This document shows, one piece after another, positions 22,691-30,994 of a stretch of 64,000 nucleotides of DNA (its first letter is position 1; the number at the start of each line of letters is the position of its first letter). Below the pieces are notes generated by a model, which had not been told where the DNA came from, did not search any database, and worked only from the letters and a program-made list of their open reading frames with translations. The DNA is from SSC4 sp964443225 (GTDB lineage: Bacteria > Chloroflexota > Anaerolineae > SSC4 > Amarolineaceae): the NCBI GenBank assembly GCA_964443225.1, contig CAYUCC010000014.1, forward strand, positions 24,626 to 88,625, read 5' to 3'. The position numbers and the translations under genes were made by a program.

Positions 22691-23032
22691 TTGATGATCC
22701 GCAGGGCACGCCAGGATCTTGCTTTCGTGGAGAACCTGGTTGAATCAATGGTCATTGCAGACGAAATCTTCGGCTTTGATGTTCAGCAAGCGATCGAGAA
22801 GGCACTAAAAGCGACACTAACGCGCTTTGGCAGACCCTATGCCTTTACGCACGACCTATCGATACTGTACGAAGAGGTCGAAGACCTGGGTATCGAACTG
22901 CCAGCCACCTTGGAGCAAGGGGAGCGCATGACCTCGTTCGACGAGGGCGGTTTTTTGTGGATCGCTAACGCACTGCGCGAGCCTGGCGTACGATCTCGGC
23001 CAGCTGGCCGAGGTGTGCGTGATCGTGTCTGA
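22691..23032 (+). CDS. HEPN domain protein, orphaned partner
   Basis: The product is 113 aa from ATG 22691; homologous-looking sequence extends upstream in frame to 22655 (TIRKLVQDLARL), where only a CTG could start it. The HEPN helices are visible as FDVQQAIEKALKATLTRFGRPYAFTHDLSILYEEVEDLG. The last 25 residues (LWIANALREPG onward) run antiparallel through the DinB gene and are Arg-rich, so the true C-terminus may be lost. It follows a truncated nucleotidyltransferase and is probably no longer a working pair. Confidence 0.5.
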   Translation: MMIRRARQDLAFVENLVESMVIADEIFGFDVQQAIEKALKATLTRFGRPYAFTHDLSILYEEVEDLGIELPATLEQGERMTSFDEGGFLWIANALREPGVRSRPAGRGVRDRV

Positions 23033-23534
23033 GCCCCAGTACAAACCGTCCCACGGCATTCACCGGGTCTGGCGTCCACCCGTAGGTCACGGTGACATCC
23101 AGGTGCGGTAAATCGGGCCACACCTCCAGGCTGGCCAGGCGCATGCGCCGGCTTTCCTCCAACCGCTGCCGGCACTGCCCGATCGTCCAGATTTGCTGCC
23201 ACGGCACTTCGTAGCGCGAGCGCCCATGCAGCGGAACGCCGCGCGCCAGCTCGGCCGCCAGAAAGGCCGACTCCTCGGCGCTGGCGGTCGTATGCACGAT
23301 GACGTGCCCCAGGGTCCAGGCCAGGTTGGCCTCCTCGATGGTTTCGGCATACGGGTCGTCCGCCTCCGGATCGACCGGCACAAACGTCACAGCCTCATCA
23401 CCGCATTCCGCAATTAACGTCTGCATCGTATCGACCATCTCGGTGGTCAGGTCGCGCAGATCAGCGACGGTCAACTCTGCCGTCAACTCTGCCAGTGTCA
23501 ATTGCCCATCGTTCAACTGCCCGAACCTCAGCAT
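22965..23534 (-). CDS. DinB-like superfamily protein
   Basis: The product is 189 aa. A four-helix DinB/YfiT-like bundle is indicated by a first conserved histidine in WTLGHVIVHT and the terminal HDHAHLGQLAEIVRQ, which together give the usual three-histidine metal site. Such proteins are often thiol-dependent transferases or have no known activity. Start ATG 23534 has AGAGGAAG 7-8 nt upstream, and the longer frame to 23744 is low complexity. The 3' end overlaps the HEPN gene convergently by 68 bp. Confidence 0.75.
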   Translation of the reverse strand: MLRFGQLNDGQLTLAELTAELTVADLRDLTTEMVDTMQTLIAECGDEAVTFVPVDPEADDPYAETIEEANLAWTLGHVIVHTTASAEESAFLAAELARGVPLHGRSRYEVPWQQIWTIGQCRQRLEESRRMRLASLEVWPDLPHLDVTVTYGWTPDPVNAVGRFVLGLRHDHAHLGQLAEIVRQARAVR

Positions 23535-23639
23535 GGGGTCACTTCCTCTCTCTGTCGTATTGCGATGCTGCGCAGTTGGACGGCCTCTTTGCCGGTTAGT
23601 CACGACCTCACCGCACCCCACTCGCTCCCCCAAAACCCC

Positions 23640-23667
23640 AACCCCTATCCCCCAACCCCTATCCCCC
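23640..23667. repeat. 14-bp perfect tandem duplication, C-rich
   Basis: AACCCCTATCCCCC occurs twice in direct succession, within a C/A-rich tract (about 23630-23680) upstream of the DinB gene. Confidence 0.8.
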
Positions 23668-23853
23668 AAATCCCCAAAGTTGCGAGAGCGGTGAGAGAGG
23701 TATGATAGACCACTGAGAGTACCACGCGTGTACACTGTGAGCACCGGTACAACCTAATCCTGCTCGTTGGGGAAAGCACGTGCACCGCCTACGCGGTGGG
23801 GATCCCCAGTACTCGATGAGCCTCTTGGACCTGGTCCAGGGAGGTCAGTTGAG

Positions 23854-24063
23854 ATGCGTGCAGGTCATGTGTGGTTCGTTGTGTTGTTGTTGCTGGTTCT
23901 GGCGGTGGTGTTGTCCCCAGGCATGCTGCCCATGTCTGCGGGTGTGGCGTTCGACCTGCCCGGTGTGCCAGCCCTCACCGGTTGGGGTCTGTCAAGCACC
24001 CAGGCACCCGTGCCGATCGTCCTGGCCAGGCTGGATACCTGTCGTGACATCAGCTGCGGCTGA
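23854..24063 (+). CDS. 69-aa secreted peptide with C-terminal Cys pair
   Basis: The ATG at 23854 follows GGGAGG by 9 nt. Residues 6-22 are a strong hydrophobic segment (WFVVLLLLVLAVVLSPG), consistent with a signal peptide or anchor. The remainder is Pro/Gly-rich and ends LDTCRDISCG, with two cysteines five residues apart. I recognise no family. It lies between the DinB gene and the convergent TPR/STAND pair and is isolated on its strand. The good ribosome site and the sharp end after CG make it more credible than the shadows around it, but coding status is unproven. Confidence 0.4.
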   Translation: MRAGHVWFVVLLLLVLAVVLSPGMLPMSAGVAFDLPGVPALTGWGLSSTQAPVPIVLARLDTCRDISCG

Positions 24064-24155
24064 GTGAATCCGCGTTCACATCACAGCGGCTTCGGAGGAC
24101 TTGGGCTTGTTTCCGAAGTTGCTTTCCACGAATCCGCCGCCCTGAGGCGCCCAGT

Positions 24156-25349
24156 CTACGACGTGGCTTCGTCCAGCACGGCCAGATGCGCCTGGACCAT
24201 CGTCAGATAGCTGGTATAGCCTGGCATGGTCTCTCGCGGAGCCAGCTCGGCCAGCGCCTCTGTGTAAGCGACGCGGGCACGATCGGGCAGGCCCATGGCC
24301 TGATAGGCCAGCCCCATGCCGTCGAGCGCGTTGACCACGCCGATGTGATCGTTCAGCTGGCGCAGTGCGGCAAGTACCTGCTGGTAGTACGACACTGCGC
24401 TGTCATAACGCCCCAAAAGGCGCAGCGCGCGTGCGATACCCTGCCACGTCAGGGCGGCACGCCCTTCACCGTAGCTGCGTAGTATGGCCTCGGCCTGCAC
24501 ATAACGTTCCAGTGCCTTCTCGGCATCACCCTGTGTGATGTACAGGTTACCCAGCGTGTATGCGGCAGCCCCCAGATTGACGGGATCGCCCACCTCTTCG
24601 AAAAGCCGAAGGGCACGCTCGCCACAAGTACCGGCCTCGGCCAGACGATCTGCATAACGATAAGCCATGCTCAGGTTGTTCAGGGCAAACGCAGCCGTAC
24701 GTCGCTCACCATGCCGCTCGCACAGCGCCACGGCCCGCTCTCCCCAGGTGATGGCCGCTGCCCAGTTTTCCTCATCGAAGGCCAGCATGCCCCGCACCAG
24801 GCAGCAGTATGCAAATTGAGGATCATCTTCGGTGAGTAAGGCCACGGCAGTATCGAGCAGCGGCTGGCCTTCCTGAGGGCGGTTTTGCAGGTGGGCGATG
24901 TACGCGGTACGGCTCAAGGCCCGTGCCTGTCCCCCGGGTTGGCCGGCCTGCGCAAATGCGTCAGCCGCAGCAGCCAGACAGTCGCAGGCCCGGGCATATT
25001 CGCCAATGGCCTGCAGCAAAATACCCTGCTGCAGGCGCAGCTCGGCACCGGTCGCTGTATCCCCCTGGACATCGCTGGTGAGGATGCCCTTCTCCAGGAA
25101 CGGCATCCAATCCTCGCGCACGCCCGCCTGCTCCAGCTGCGGTGCCAGCGTCTGCAGCAGGTCCCGCGTCAGCGGCCAGATGGCCGGCAGGTCCAGGGCA
25201 AAACTCAGGACGTGCAGCGTCTGCTCGCGCGTCTCCTCCGGCAGCGGCGTTCCGGCGTGCTGTACGTCCGCATGCACACGGGTCGTACTGCGTTGGATGT
25301 GCTGGCGAAATAAGGTTGGATAATCAGGTTCCTGGGGAATCTCGGCCAT
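24156..25349 (-). CDS. Tetratricopeptide-repeat protein, partner of the STAND ATPase
   Basis: The product is 397 aa, almost entirely helical TPR units (for example YARACDCLAAAADAFAQAG, NWAAAITWGERAVALCERHG, ALERYVQAEAILRSYGEG, YDSAVSYYQQVLAALRQL). It starts 5 bp after the stop of the ATPase gene on the same strand with no clear ribosome site, so translation is probably coupled. In most STAND proteins such repeats are the C-terminal sensor of the same polypeptide, so the two products very likely act together. It may be a natural split or the result of an old frameshift. Confidence 0.8.
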   Translation of the reverse strand: MAEIPQEPDYPTLFRQHIQRSTTRVHADVQHAGTPLPEETREQTLHVLSFALDLPAIWPLTRDLLQTLAPQLEQAGVREDWMPFLEKGILTSDVQGDTATGAELRLQQGILLQAIGEYARACDCLAAAADAFAQAGQPGGQARALSRTAYIAHLQNRPQEGQPLLDTAVALLTEDDPQFAYCCLVRGMLAFDEENWAAAITWGERAVALCERHGERRTAAFALNNLSMAYRYADRLAEAGTCGERALRLFEEVGDPVNLGAAAYTLGNLYITQGDAEKALERYVQAEAILRSYGEGRAALTWQGIARALRLLGRYDSAVSYYQQVLAALRQLNDHIGVVNALDGMGLAYQAMGLPDRARVAYTEALAELAPRETMPGYTSYLTMVQAHLAVLDEATS

Positions 25350-25354
25350 GCGCG

Positions 25355-26791
25355 TCAGACCTGGGCTGGGACGTGCCAGCGTGCAACCTGTTCCTGTAAG
25401 AAGGTCCGCGTCAAATTGTGAATGGTGTAGCGGCGTGCGTGCAAGTCACCGCGGCTGTCGACCAGGTTCAAGGCAACGAGGCGTTCGAGGGCCGACCGAA
25501 CTGCGGAGACATCCAGATTGCTCACGTCGGCCAGAAAATCGATCGTGCCGCCGCGCGCGCTCACCAGCGGCATGGCCAGAAACGCCTCGCGTGTCGCATC
25601 ATCCAGCTGTTCCCAGGCGCGGCGGTAAATGAACAGATACAGGTTTTCGACCGTGGCGCCACGCGCCGCGGCCAGATCGGCCAGCACCGTATCCAGGGCG
25701 TGGGTATGCGTCAAACCAACCACCAGGCGCAGTGCCAGCGGGTTGCCACCCACTGTATCGTAAATGGGATGCAGGTCATGGTCAGCGGCCTGCTGGAGGG
25801 CCGGCAGATTACGCAGCGCAGCTTCCCAGCGGACGAAAGCCAGGGCGCTTGGCTCGTCCAGCTCGGGAATCGGGTAATGGAAGATGTCCGCTTCCTCGAA
25901 CAGACTCTGGCGTGAGGTCAGGACAAAGCGTGTGGGGTTGGCGATACTGCGCAGCATGGGCAGCAAACTGCTCACGTCGGTGACCGTTTCCAGGTTGTCG
26001 ACCACGATCACGTGCGCTTTTTCCTTGAGATACGACCGCAGGGCGGCCAGACGTTCCGTCGGCGGACGCAGCTCCAGACCGGGCAGGTTGGTCAACAGCT
26101 GCCCAACCAGCGCATCCACCAGCGCATCGGCCGTCAGGGCCGGCTTTTCGATGGGCCGGATGGCCCCGCCCAGGCTGAAGGCCTGGGTGCGGGCGCTGAC
26201 CCAACCGATTTCGGCATCCAGGTTGGTGTCGATCCACTGTCGAATGAGGGCATCGGCCAGGGAAGTTTTTCCGATACCGCCCGTGCCCTCCAGTGCCAGC
26301 AGCCAGGGTGGTTCCGGTGCGGCCAGCAGGGCAGAAAGGCGCGCCAGGTGCGTTTCGGCCCCAATCAGACGCGTATAGGTCGAGGCCTCCAGGCGTGTGG
26401 TGATCGCGCTGAGGCGTTCCGTACGTGCGACATTTTCCTGTTGCTGAATGATGGTTGTGAGCAGGGCGAGTGCGTCGTTCTGGTGCCGGAATAACGTCGC
26501 TTCTGACAGATTTACGCGGTTGGCCACACTGTGGGCAGACTGGCCGTCCAGGTAGCGCTGGCGCAGAATGGTTGTTTCCCGACTGTGCGTCTGTTCCATC
26601 GTCTGCAGGGCGCGCAGCAGCACCTGGTTGGTGGCCAGGCGATCACTCGTGTGCGGTACCGCGCGCGCCTGCTGGAAGAGAAGCAGGCCGTGCAGCGGGC
26701 TGCCCGCAGCGGGTGGCTTGTGCCACAGTTTGAGGGCCTCATGCACAGCTTCGACCGCGACAGGGAATGGGCGGGCCACGGCTTCGGTCAT
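25355..26791 (-). CDS. STAND-type ATPase with N-terminal sigma-region-4-like HTH
   Basis: The product is 478 aa. Residues 70-115 look like an HTH of the sigma-70 region 4 type (RETTILRQRYLDGQSAHSVANRVNLSEATLFRH). An NB-ARC-like NTPase follows, with Walker A GTGGIGKT (169-176, Lys175), a Walker B-like strand HVIVVDNLE, the RFVLTSRQSLFE sensor and a GNPLALRLV GxP motif. A winged-helix-like region closes the protein. It is probably a signal-responsive transcription regulator that needs the adjacent TPR protein as sensor. Its promoter is divergent from the tail-collar cluster about 75 bp away, making that cluster a candidate target. Confidence 0.8.
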   Translation of the reverse strand: MTEAVARPFPVAVEAVHEALKLWHKPPAAGSPLHGLLLFQQARAVPHTSDRLATNQVLLRALQTMEQTHSRETTILRQRYLDGQSAHSVANRVNLSEATLFRHQNDALALLTTIIQQQENVARTERLSAITTRLEASTYTRLIGAETHLARLSALLAAPEPPWLLALEGTGGIGKTSLADALIRQWIDTNLDAEIGWVSARTQAFSLGGAIRPIEKPALTADALVDALVGQLLTNLPGLELRPPTERLAALRSYLKEKAHVIVVDNLETVTDVSSLLPMLRSIANPTRFVLTSRQSLFEEADIFHYPIPELDEPSALAFVRWEAALRNLPALQQAADHDLHPIYDTVGGNPLALRLVVGLTHTHALDTVLADLAAARGATVENLYLFIYRRAWEQLDDATREAFLAMPLVSARGGTIDFLADVSNLDVSAVRSALERLVALNLVDSRGDLHARRYTIHNLTRTFLQEQVARWHVPAQV

Positions 26792-26837
26792 CGAACTTCC
26801 TCAGCGCCTGGATTACGGGGGCGCTGGCGTGGGTCCG

Positions 26838-26880
26838 ATGATAACACGTGCCGCCTGTGATGTCAACCTGGAATTTCCAG
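26838..26880 (-). promoter_or_regulatory. STAND gene promoter with adjacent palindrome
   Basis: On the minus strand TTGACA (26866-26861) and TATCAT (26843-26838) are exactly 17 bp apart. Immediately upstream lies the palindrome CTGGAATTTCCAG (26868-26880), a candidate operator. Confidence 0.7.
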
Positions 26881-26887
26881 TGATATG

Positions 26888-26901
26888 GTAATATATATTA
26901 C
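26888..26901. promoter_or_regulatory. AT-rich 14-bp palindrome in the divergent control region
   Basis: GTAATATATATTAC is perfectly self-complementary. It lies between the minus-strand STAND promoter and the plus-strand collar promoter and could be a regulator site shared by both. Confidence 0.45.
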
Positions 26902-26939
26902 AAATTTGCGATGATGGGTAGCGCTGTGCGTTGCGTGAT

Positions 26940-26968
26940 TTGACCACGTTTGGAATACATGTTACACT
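26940..26968 (+). promoter_or_regulatory. Promoter of the tail-collar cluster
   Basis: TTGACC (26940-26945) and TACACT (26963-26968) are 17 bp apart. The first collar gene starts 148 bp downstream, leaving a long leader (26975-27115) with short imperfect hairpins. Confidence 0.6.
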
Positions 26969-27116
26969 TTCATCCCTTGCTGAACAACCAATCTCGACTG
27001 TGGTCCGAATCTGCGAATCGTCTTCGCGTGGGACCCACAGTCCACGTCACACAGTGATCCTGTGCGTGACCAACCGTACAACCTGAACACCAAACACACA
27101 AAGGGGATACAAGCGT

Positions 27117-27614
27117 ATGAGCGAACCATTCCTGGCCGAGATTCGAATGTTTTCATTCAACTTTGCACCTCGGGGCTGGGCGTTGTGTAACGGGCAGCTT
27201 CTGCCCATCAACCAGAATCAGGCCCTGTTTTCGCTGCTGGGCACCATGTACGGTGGCAATGGCCAGACCACGTTTGCCCTGCCCGATCTGCGCGGGCGGG
27301 TGCCGGTCGATTTCGGTGACGGTTTCAGCCTTGGGCAGAGCGGCGGTGAGGAAAACCACACGCTCCTGATATCGGAGATACCCGGACACGGCCATACGGC
27401 CCAGGCGTCGAGCCAGACCGCCAACGCAGCCACCCCCACGGCGAACGTCCTGGCCCAGTCGGGGCAGATCTATGGGCCAGCCAGCAGCCTGGTCGCAATG
27501 CGCGCCACGTCCATCGCCCCCACGGGCGGCAGCCAGCCCCATGCGAACATGCAGCCTTTCGCCGTGCTGAACTTCGCCATCGCCCTGCAGGGCATTTTCC
27601 CGTCGCCTAGCTAA
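27117..27614 (+). CDS. Microcystin-dependent (phage tail-collar) protein, copy 1
   Basis: The product is 165 aa. The N-terminus EPFLAEIRMFSFNFAPRGWA and the following LPINQNQALFSLLGTMYGGNG and FALPDLRGRVPV are the hallmarks of the tail-collar/MdpB family, named for phage T4 gp12-like short-fibre domains and first noted in Microcystis. The second half has the H-x-H-like GHGHTAQASS, then SQPHANMQPF and the terminal ALQGIFPSPS. These proteins trimerise with metal-binding histidines. No signal peptide is seen. Start ATG 27117 follows AAGGGG. It is the first of three tandem paralogues, each separated from the next by a hairpin element. Confidence 0.92.
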   Translation: MSEPFLAEIRMFSFNFAPRGWALCNGQLLPINQNQALFSLLGTMYGGNGQTTFALPDLRGRVPVDFGDGFSLGQSGGEENHTLLISEIPGHGHTAQASSQTANAATPTANVLAQSGQIYGPASSLVAMRATSIAPTGGSQPHANMQPFAVLNFAIALQGIFPSPS

Positions 27615-27693
27615 GGGCTTGTAAAAGAATAACTTCCTGCAAAATGGCCGGAATTCGCCGCAAATAACGGTAAGTTATTCTTTTACAAGCCCT
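27614..27693. repeat. 80-bp palindromic element, copy A
   Basis: Terminal inverted repeats of 22 bp are perfect (outer bases AGGGCTTGTAAAAGAA). The core GGCCGGAATTCGCC is itself nearly palindromic. The element begins on the last base of the stop codon of collar copy 1 and ends 17 bp before collar copy 2. It may terminate or stabilise transcripts between the collar genes. Confidence 0.9.
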
Positions 27694-27710
27694 GAAAAAG
27701 AGGAGAAACC

Positions 27711-28229
27711 ATGTCTCAACCGTATGTTGGTGAAATCAGAATGTTCGGCGGCAACTTCGCCCCCGCCGGGTGGGCCTTTTGTGATGGGCAGCTGGTCAGT
27801 ATCAGCGACAACGAAACACTTTTCCAATTGATCGGGACGACCTACGGAGGTGATGGGCAGGTCAGCTTTGGTTTGCCTGACCTGCGCGGGCGCCTCCCGG
27901 TGCACATGGGCAGTGGCCCAGGTTTGACGCCGCGCACCATCGGGGAAATGGGGGGTCAGGAATCGGTCACAGTCACCACCAGCCAGATCCCGGCGCACAG
28001 CCATGCACTCCTGGCGTCTTCCGCCACGGCCAATGCCGGCAGCCCGTCCGGTAATGTCCCGGCGGCATCCACCTCGATCGACCTCTACACCACAGCCGAT
28101 CCGACGGATGCAATGGCCGCCACCGCGCTGGCTGGCACCGGCGGTTCACAGCCGCACGACAACATGATGCCCTATTTGTGCATCAGCTTCATCATCTCGT
28201 TCTTCGGCATCTTCCCATCGCCGAGCTAA
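27711..28229 (+). CDS. Microcystin-dependent (phage tail-collar) protein, copy 2
   Basis: The product is 172 aa with the family pattern QPYVGEIRMFGGNFAPAGWA, LIGTTYGGDGQ, GLPDLRGRLPVHMG and IPAHSHALLAS, ending FFGIFPSPS. The start at 27711 has a strong AGAGGAGAAA site. It is clearly diverged from copies 1 and 3, so the triplication is old and the three may form a heteromeric fibre tip. The stop codon overlaps the first base of the next 80-bp element. Confidence 0.92.
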   Translation: MSQPYVGEIRMFGGNFAPAGWAFCDGQLVSISDNETLFQLIGTTYGGDGQVSFGLPDLRGRLPVHMGSGPGLTPRTIGEMGGQESVTVTTSQIPAHSHALLASSATANAGSPSGNVPAASTSIDLYTTADPTDAMAATALAGTGGSQPHDNMMPYLCISFIISFFGIFPSPS

Positions 28230-28308
28230 GGGCTGGCAAAAGAATAACTTCCTGCAAAATAGCCGGAATTCGCCGCAAAGAACGGTAAGTTATTCTTTTA
28301 CAAGCCCT
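28229..28308. repeat. 80-bp palindromic element, copy B
   Basis: It has the same length and core as copy A. The terminal repeats match at about 20 of 22 positions (left end AGGGCTGGCAAAAGAA). It starts on the last base of the TAA stop of collar copy 2. Confidence 0.9.
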
Positions 28309-28399
28309 AAGTCGCCAGCAATACAGCGTCTTCGCTGCAGCCTGTGACAAGGTTGGCGCAGCGATACGCGATGATTCGCTGGCTCCCAAGGAGTCGAAA

Positions 28400-28921
28400 A
28401 TGGATCCTTTTGTCGCTGAGATTCGCATGTTTGCCGGTAACTTCGCACCGCGCGGGTGGGCTTTCTGCCGCGGGCAGTTAGTGTCAATTTCACAAAACAC
28501 CGCCCTGTTCTCGCTGTTGGGTACGACGTACGGCGGCGACGGCAGGTCAACGTTTGCCCTGCCAAATCTGCAGGGTCGCGCACCGATGCAGCCGGGCAGT
28601 GGTCCTGGATTGTCCGACCGCTTCCTGGGCGAGCAGGGTGGCACAAACAGCGTGTCGCTGCTCACATCTGAAATGCCCTACCACAGCCACACCCTGCTCG
28701 GCACCAATGCCCGCGCCGGGGTGGGTTCGCCCGACGGGAATGTGCTCAACCGTTCGGTCGGCGAAAACGGTTACCAGACCACATCGGCGAGCAGCCTGGT
28801 GCCTATGGCCGGTCAAATGGTGGCACCGACCGGTGGTGACCAACCACACAACAACATGCAGCCTTACCTTGCACTCAACTTCATCATTGCCCTGCAAGGC
28901 ATTTACCCACCGCGCTCCTGA
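28400..28921 (+). CDS. Microcystin-dependent (phage tail-collar) protein, copy 3
   Basis: The product is 173 aa: DPFVAEIRMFAGNFAPRGWA, SLLGTTYGGDG, ALPNLQGRAPMQPG, MPYHSHTLLG, QPHNNMQPY and ALQGIYPPRS. Start ATG 28400 follows AAGGAG. The stop overlaps the possible CTG start of the methyltransferase frame. Three adjacent collar genes are a recurrent arrangement in Proteobacteria and Bacteroidota as I recall; their role in the host is not established. Confidence 0.92.
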   Translation: MDPFVAEIRMFAGNFAPRGWAFCRGQLVSISQNTALFSLLGTTYGGDGRSTFALPNLQGRAPMQPGSGPGLSDRFLGEQGGTNSVSLLTSEMPYHSHTLLGTNARAGVGSPDGNVLNRSVGENGYQTTSASSLVPMAGQMVAPTGGDQPHNNMQPYLALNFIIALQGIYPPRS

Positions 28922-30084
28922 GAGTCTATCTGACGACCTGGAACACCACACTGCGTGCGGCCACGGATCGTCTGCTCGATCCTGACAGCAGCCGGGCAGC
29001 CGTTCGGACGGCCATCACGGAACTGCATACGCTGTTTGCCTCGATCACCGGCATCCGCGGGGATGCCACCGAGCCGCGTTTTGACGTCGAATCGTGGCTC
29101 GACCAGGGGTATGCCGTGTCGCCTTTCCTGGCTGCCCGCTGCCTGGTTGAGGTCTTCCGCACGCAGCAGTTTTTGCGTGGTATGCACGCCGCGCTGCACG
29201 CGGCACACCAACGTTTTCCCGGCCAGCGGCTGCACATCCTGTATCCCGGATGCGGACCCTATGCCACGCTGGTTTTGCCACTGACCACACAGTTCAGCCC
29301 GGCCGATTTTCAGGTCACGCTGATCGACGTGCACGAGCCCGCCGTGGTCGCCGTGCGTAAGCTCGTTCAAGCCCTTGACGTGGCAGACTACGTGTGCGAT
29401 ATTGTCCGGGCCGACGCCATGACCTACCAGCCACCCGCGGGCCAACAGTATCACCTGCTTGTTTTGGAGGTGATGCAGGGCGCGCTGGCCAGAGAGCCAC
29501 AGGTGGCGTTGACCCTGCGCTTTTTGCCCTGGCTGCTGCCGGGTGGCCTGTTGGTGCCGGCCCGCATTACGGTCGACGCCTGCCTGACCAGCCAGACGCA
29601 TGAAAATTTTGCCACGCTGGTGCGGCGTGACCCCGACGGTTTCCCGGTAGATCATAGTGACCTGGCGCGCCGGCGCATTCACCTGGTGCCGGTGCAGGGA
29701 AGCTGTTCGGTGTCGTGCCCCGCTGAAAACAAGGCAGATTCACCGAGTATGTTCCCTGCACCGGCACTGGGGCAGATTCTTGCCCTGGACGTCGATGCCG
29801 GACGAACGTACCACCGCGCGCAGCCGGACGCCGAAGAGACTTTGCCGGCGGTGACGGTGCGGGTACCTTCACGGCCACCGGGTATCGACCAGTTCATGCT
29901 GGTGACGGGCGTAGATGTCTACCCGCCCTTTTCCATTATTGACTACCAATCCGAAGTGTCGCACCCGGTGATCCTGCCAGAGCTGAACGGGATTGCCAGC
30001 GGGTCCGAAATCACATTTGCCTACACGTTGGGGCCCAAACCAGGCTTTCGTTACCAGCACTCGAACAGGGCACCTGGTCGGTAA
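28918..30084 (+). CDS. SAM-dependent methyltransferase-like protein of the collar cluster
   Basis: The frame covers 389 codons. The Rossmann signature is HILYPGCGPYATLVLPL (motif I), followed by VTLIDVHEPAVVAVRKLV and the motif IV-like YHLLVLEVMQGAL, as in PRMT-like enzymes. A beta-rich C-terminal domain follows (about 210-389). The start is uncertain: GTG 29116 would cut off residues such as WNTTLRAATDRLLDPDSSR that look native, while the only upstream candidate is CTG 28918, which overlaps the collar stop. The position directly behind three collar genes suggests a role in modifying or assembling their products; this is inference. Confidence 0.65.
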   Translation: MRVYLTTWNTTLRAATDRLLDPDSSRAAVRTAITELHTLFASITGIRGDATEPRFDVESWLDQGYAVSPFLAARCLVEVFRTQQFLRGMHAALHAAHQRFPGQRLHILYPGCGPYATLVLPLTTQFSPADFQVTLIDVHEPAVVAVRKLVQALDVADYVCDIVRADAMTYQPPAGQQYHLLVLEVMQGALAREPQVALTLRFLPWLLPGGLLVPARITVDACLTSQTHENFATLVRRDPDGFPVDHSDLARRRIHLVPVQGSCSVSCPAENKADSPSMFPAPALGQILALDVDAGRTYHRAQPDAEETLPAVTVRVPSRPPGIDQFMLVTGVDVYPPFSIIDYQSEVSHPVILPELNGIASGSEITFAYTLGPKPGFRYQHSNRAPGR

Positions 30085-30096
30085 CAGGTCAACCAC

Positions 30097-30597
30097 ATGC
30101 ATCGTGACATTCACCTACGTCCAGCCACCAATCAGGACCTGGAGTTCCTGTACGACGTGTACGCCAGCAGCCGTGCTGCTGAGATGGCCCTTGTTCCCTG
30201 GGATGAGACACAAAAAACGGCGTTCCTGCGCATGCAGTTTCATGCGCAGCACACCTACTACCATCAGCACTTCACCCAGGCGCATTACGATCTAATCGAG
30301 CTCGACGGTGAGCCGATTGGACGTTTGTACGTGGACGAACGCCCCGATGAGATTCGTATCATCGATATCGCGCTCCTGCATGACTATCGCGGCCGGGGAA
30401 TCGGGTCCCAACTGCTGTACAACGTCCTGGCGCGCGGCCAGGCATTGGGTGTACCGGTGCGTATTCACGTGGAAAAGAACAACCCGGCCCTGCATCTTTA
30501 CCACCGCCTGGTGTTTCGTGTGATCGAAGACCAGGGTGTGTATTATCTCATGGAGTGGCGGCCGCAGCCGCCCGCGGCTAACCTGCTTTCAGAATAG
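30097..30597 (+). CDS. GNAT N-acetyltransferase of the collar cluster
   Basis: The product is 166 aa with a complete GNAT fold: N-terminal LRPATNQDLEFLYDVYASSR, central strand IRIIDIALLHDYRGRGIGSQLL (acetyl-CoA loop RGRGIG) and the last block VEKNNPALHLYHRLVFRV. It starts 12 bp after the methyltransferase. A GNAT gene next to collar genes recurs in other genomes as I recall, so it may acetylate a component of the fibre. Confidence 0.88.
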   Translation: MHRDIHLRPATNQDLEFLYDVYASSRAAEMALVPWDETQKTAFLRMQFHAQHTYYHQHFTQAHYDLIELDGEPIGRLYVDERPDEIRIIDIALLHDYRGRGIGSQLLYNVLARGQALGVPVRIHVEKNNPALHLYHRLVFRVIEDQGVYYLMEWRPQPPAANLLSE

Positions 30598-30664
30598 GAC
30601 CGGCACCTTCCCGGCATCTCGGTCAGTGGATTCGATCCGGGAAACAGCATAGGAGAACGTAGAC

Positions 30665-30961
30665 GTGCTCGAAACTCTGCAGATATCGGACTTCGCCGAA
30701 CACCTTCACCAATCGTATACGGTCATGCTGGCGTCGGGTGACACCCTGGAACTGCAACTGGCCGAAATCAGTGCCCTGGGCACGCCGGCCGATGACCGGC
30801 GCCGGTCGTTTTCACTCATTTTTCGTCATGCGCGCACCGATGCCTACCTGCCCCAGGGTATCCATACGCTCCACCACCCCGAAATGGGGCCAATCGAGCT
30901 GTTTTTGGTCCCGCTGGGGCCGGCGAGTGATGGCATGCGCTATGAAGTCGTTTTTGCCTGA
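30665..30961 (+). CDS. DUF6916 family protein
   Basis: The product is 98 aa, starting GTG 30665 with AGGAGA 8-9 nt upstream. The pattern fits DUF6916: a charged start (LQISDFAEHLHQSYTV), ELQLAEISALG, the central FSLIFRHARTDAYLPQGIHTL, then IELFLVPLGP and the last residues YEVVF. These small beta-rich proteins are typically found near tail-collar genes, and their function is unknown. It closes the collar operon before a repeat block. Confidence 0.75.
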   Translation: MLETLQISDFAEHLHQSYTVMLASGDTLELQLAEISALGTPADDRRRSFSLIFRHARTDAYLPQGIHTLHHPEMGPIELFLVPLGPASDGMRYEVVFA

Positions 30962-30994
30962 TCGATTTCCGTGTATGCGTGTGCCGGGCGGGTT

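Noticed and set aside
26975..27115. Riboswitch or attenuator in the collar leader
   Set aside because: Short inverted repeats such as CACAG/CTGTG exist, but no known riboswitch core or terminator/antiterminator pair is convincing.
27117..28921. Tail-collar genes as evidence of a prophage
   Set aside because: No other phage structural, packaging, integrase or lysis genes are nearby, and neighbours are a methyltransferase, GNAT and DUF6916 typical of host loci.
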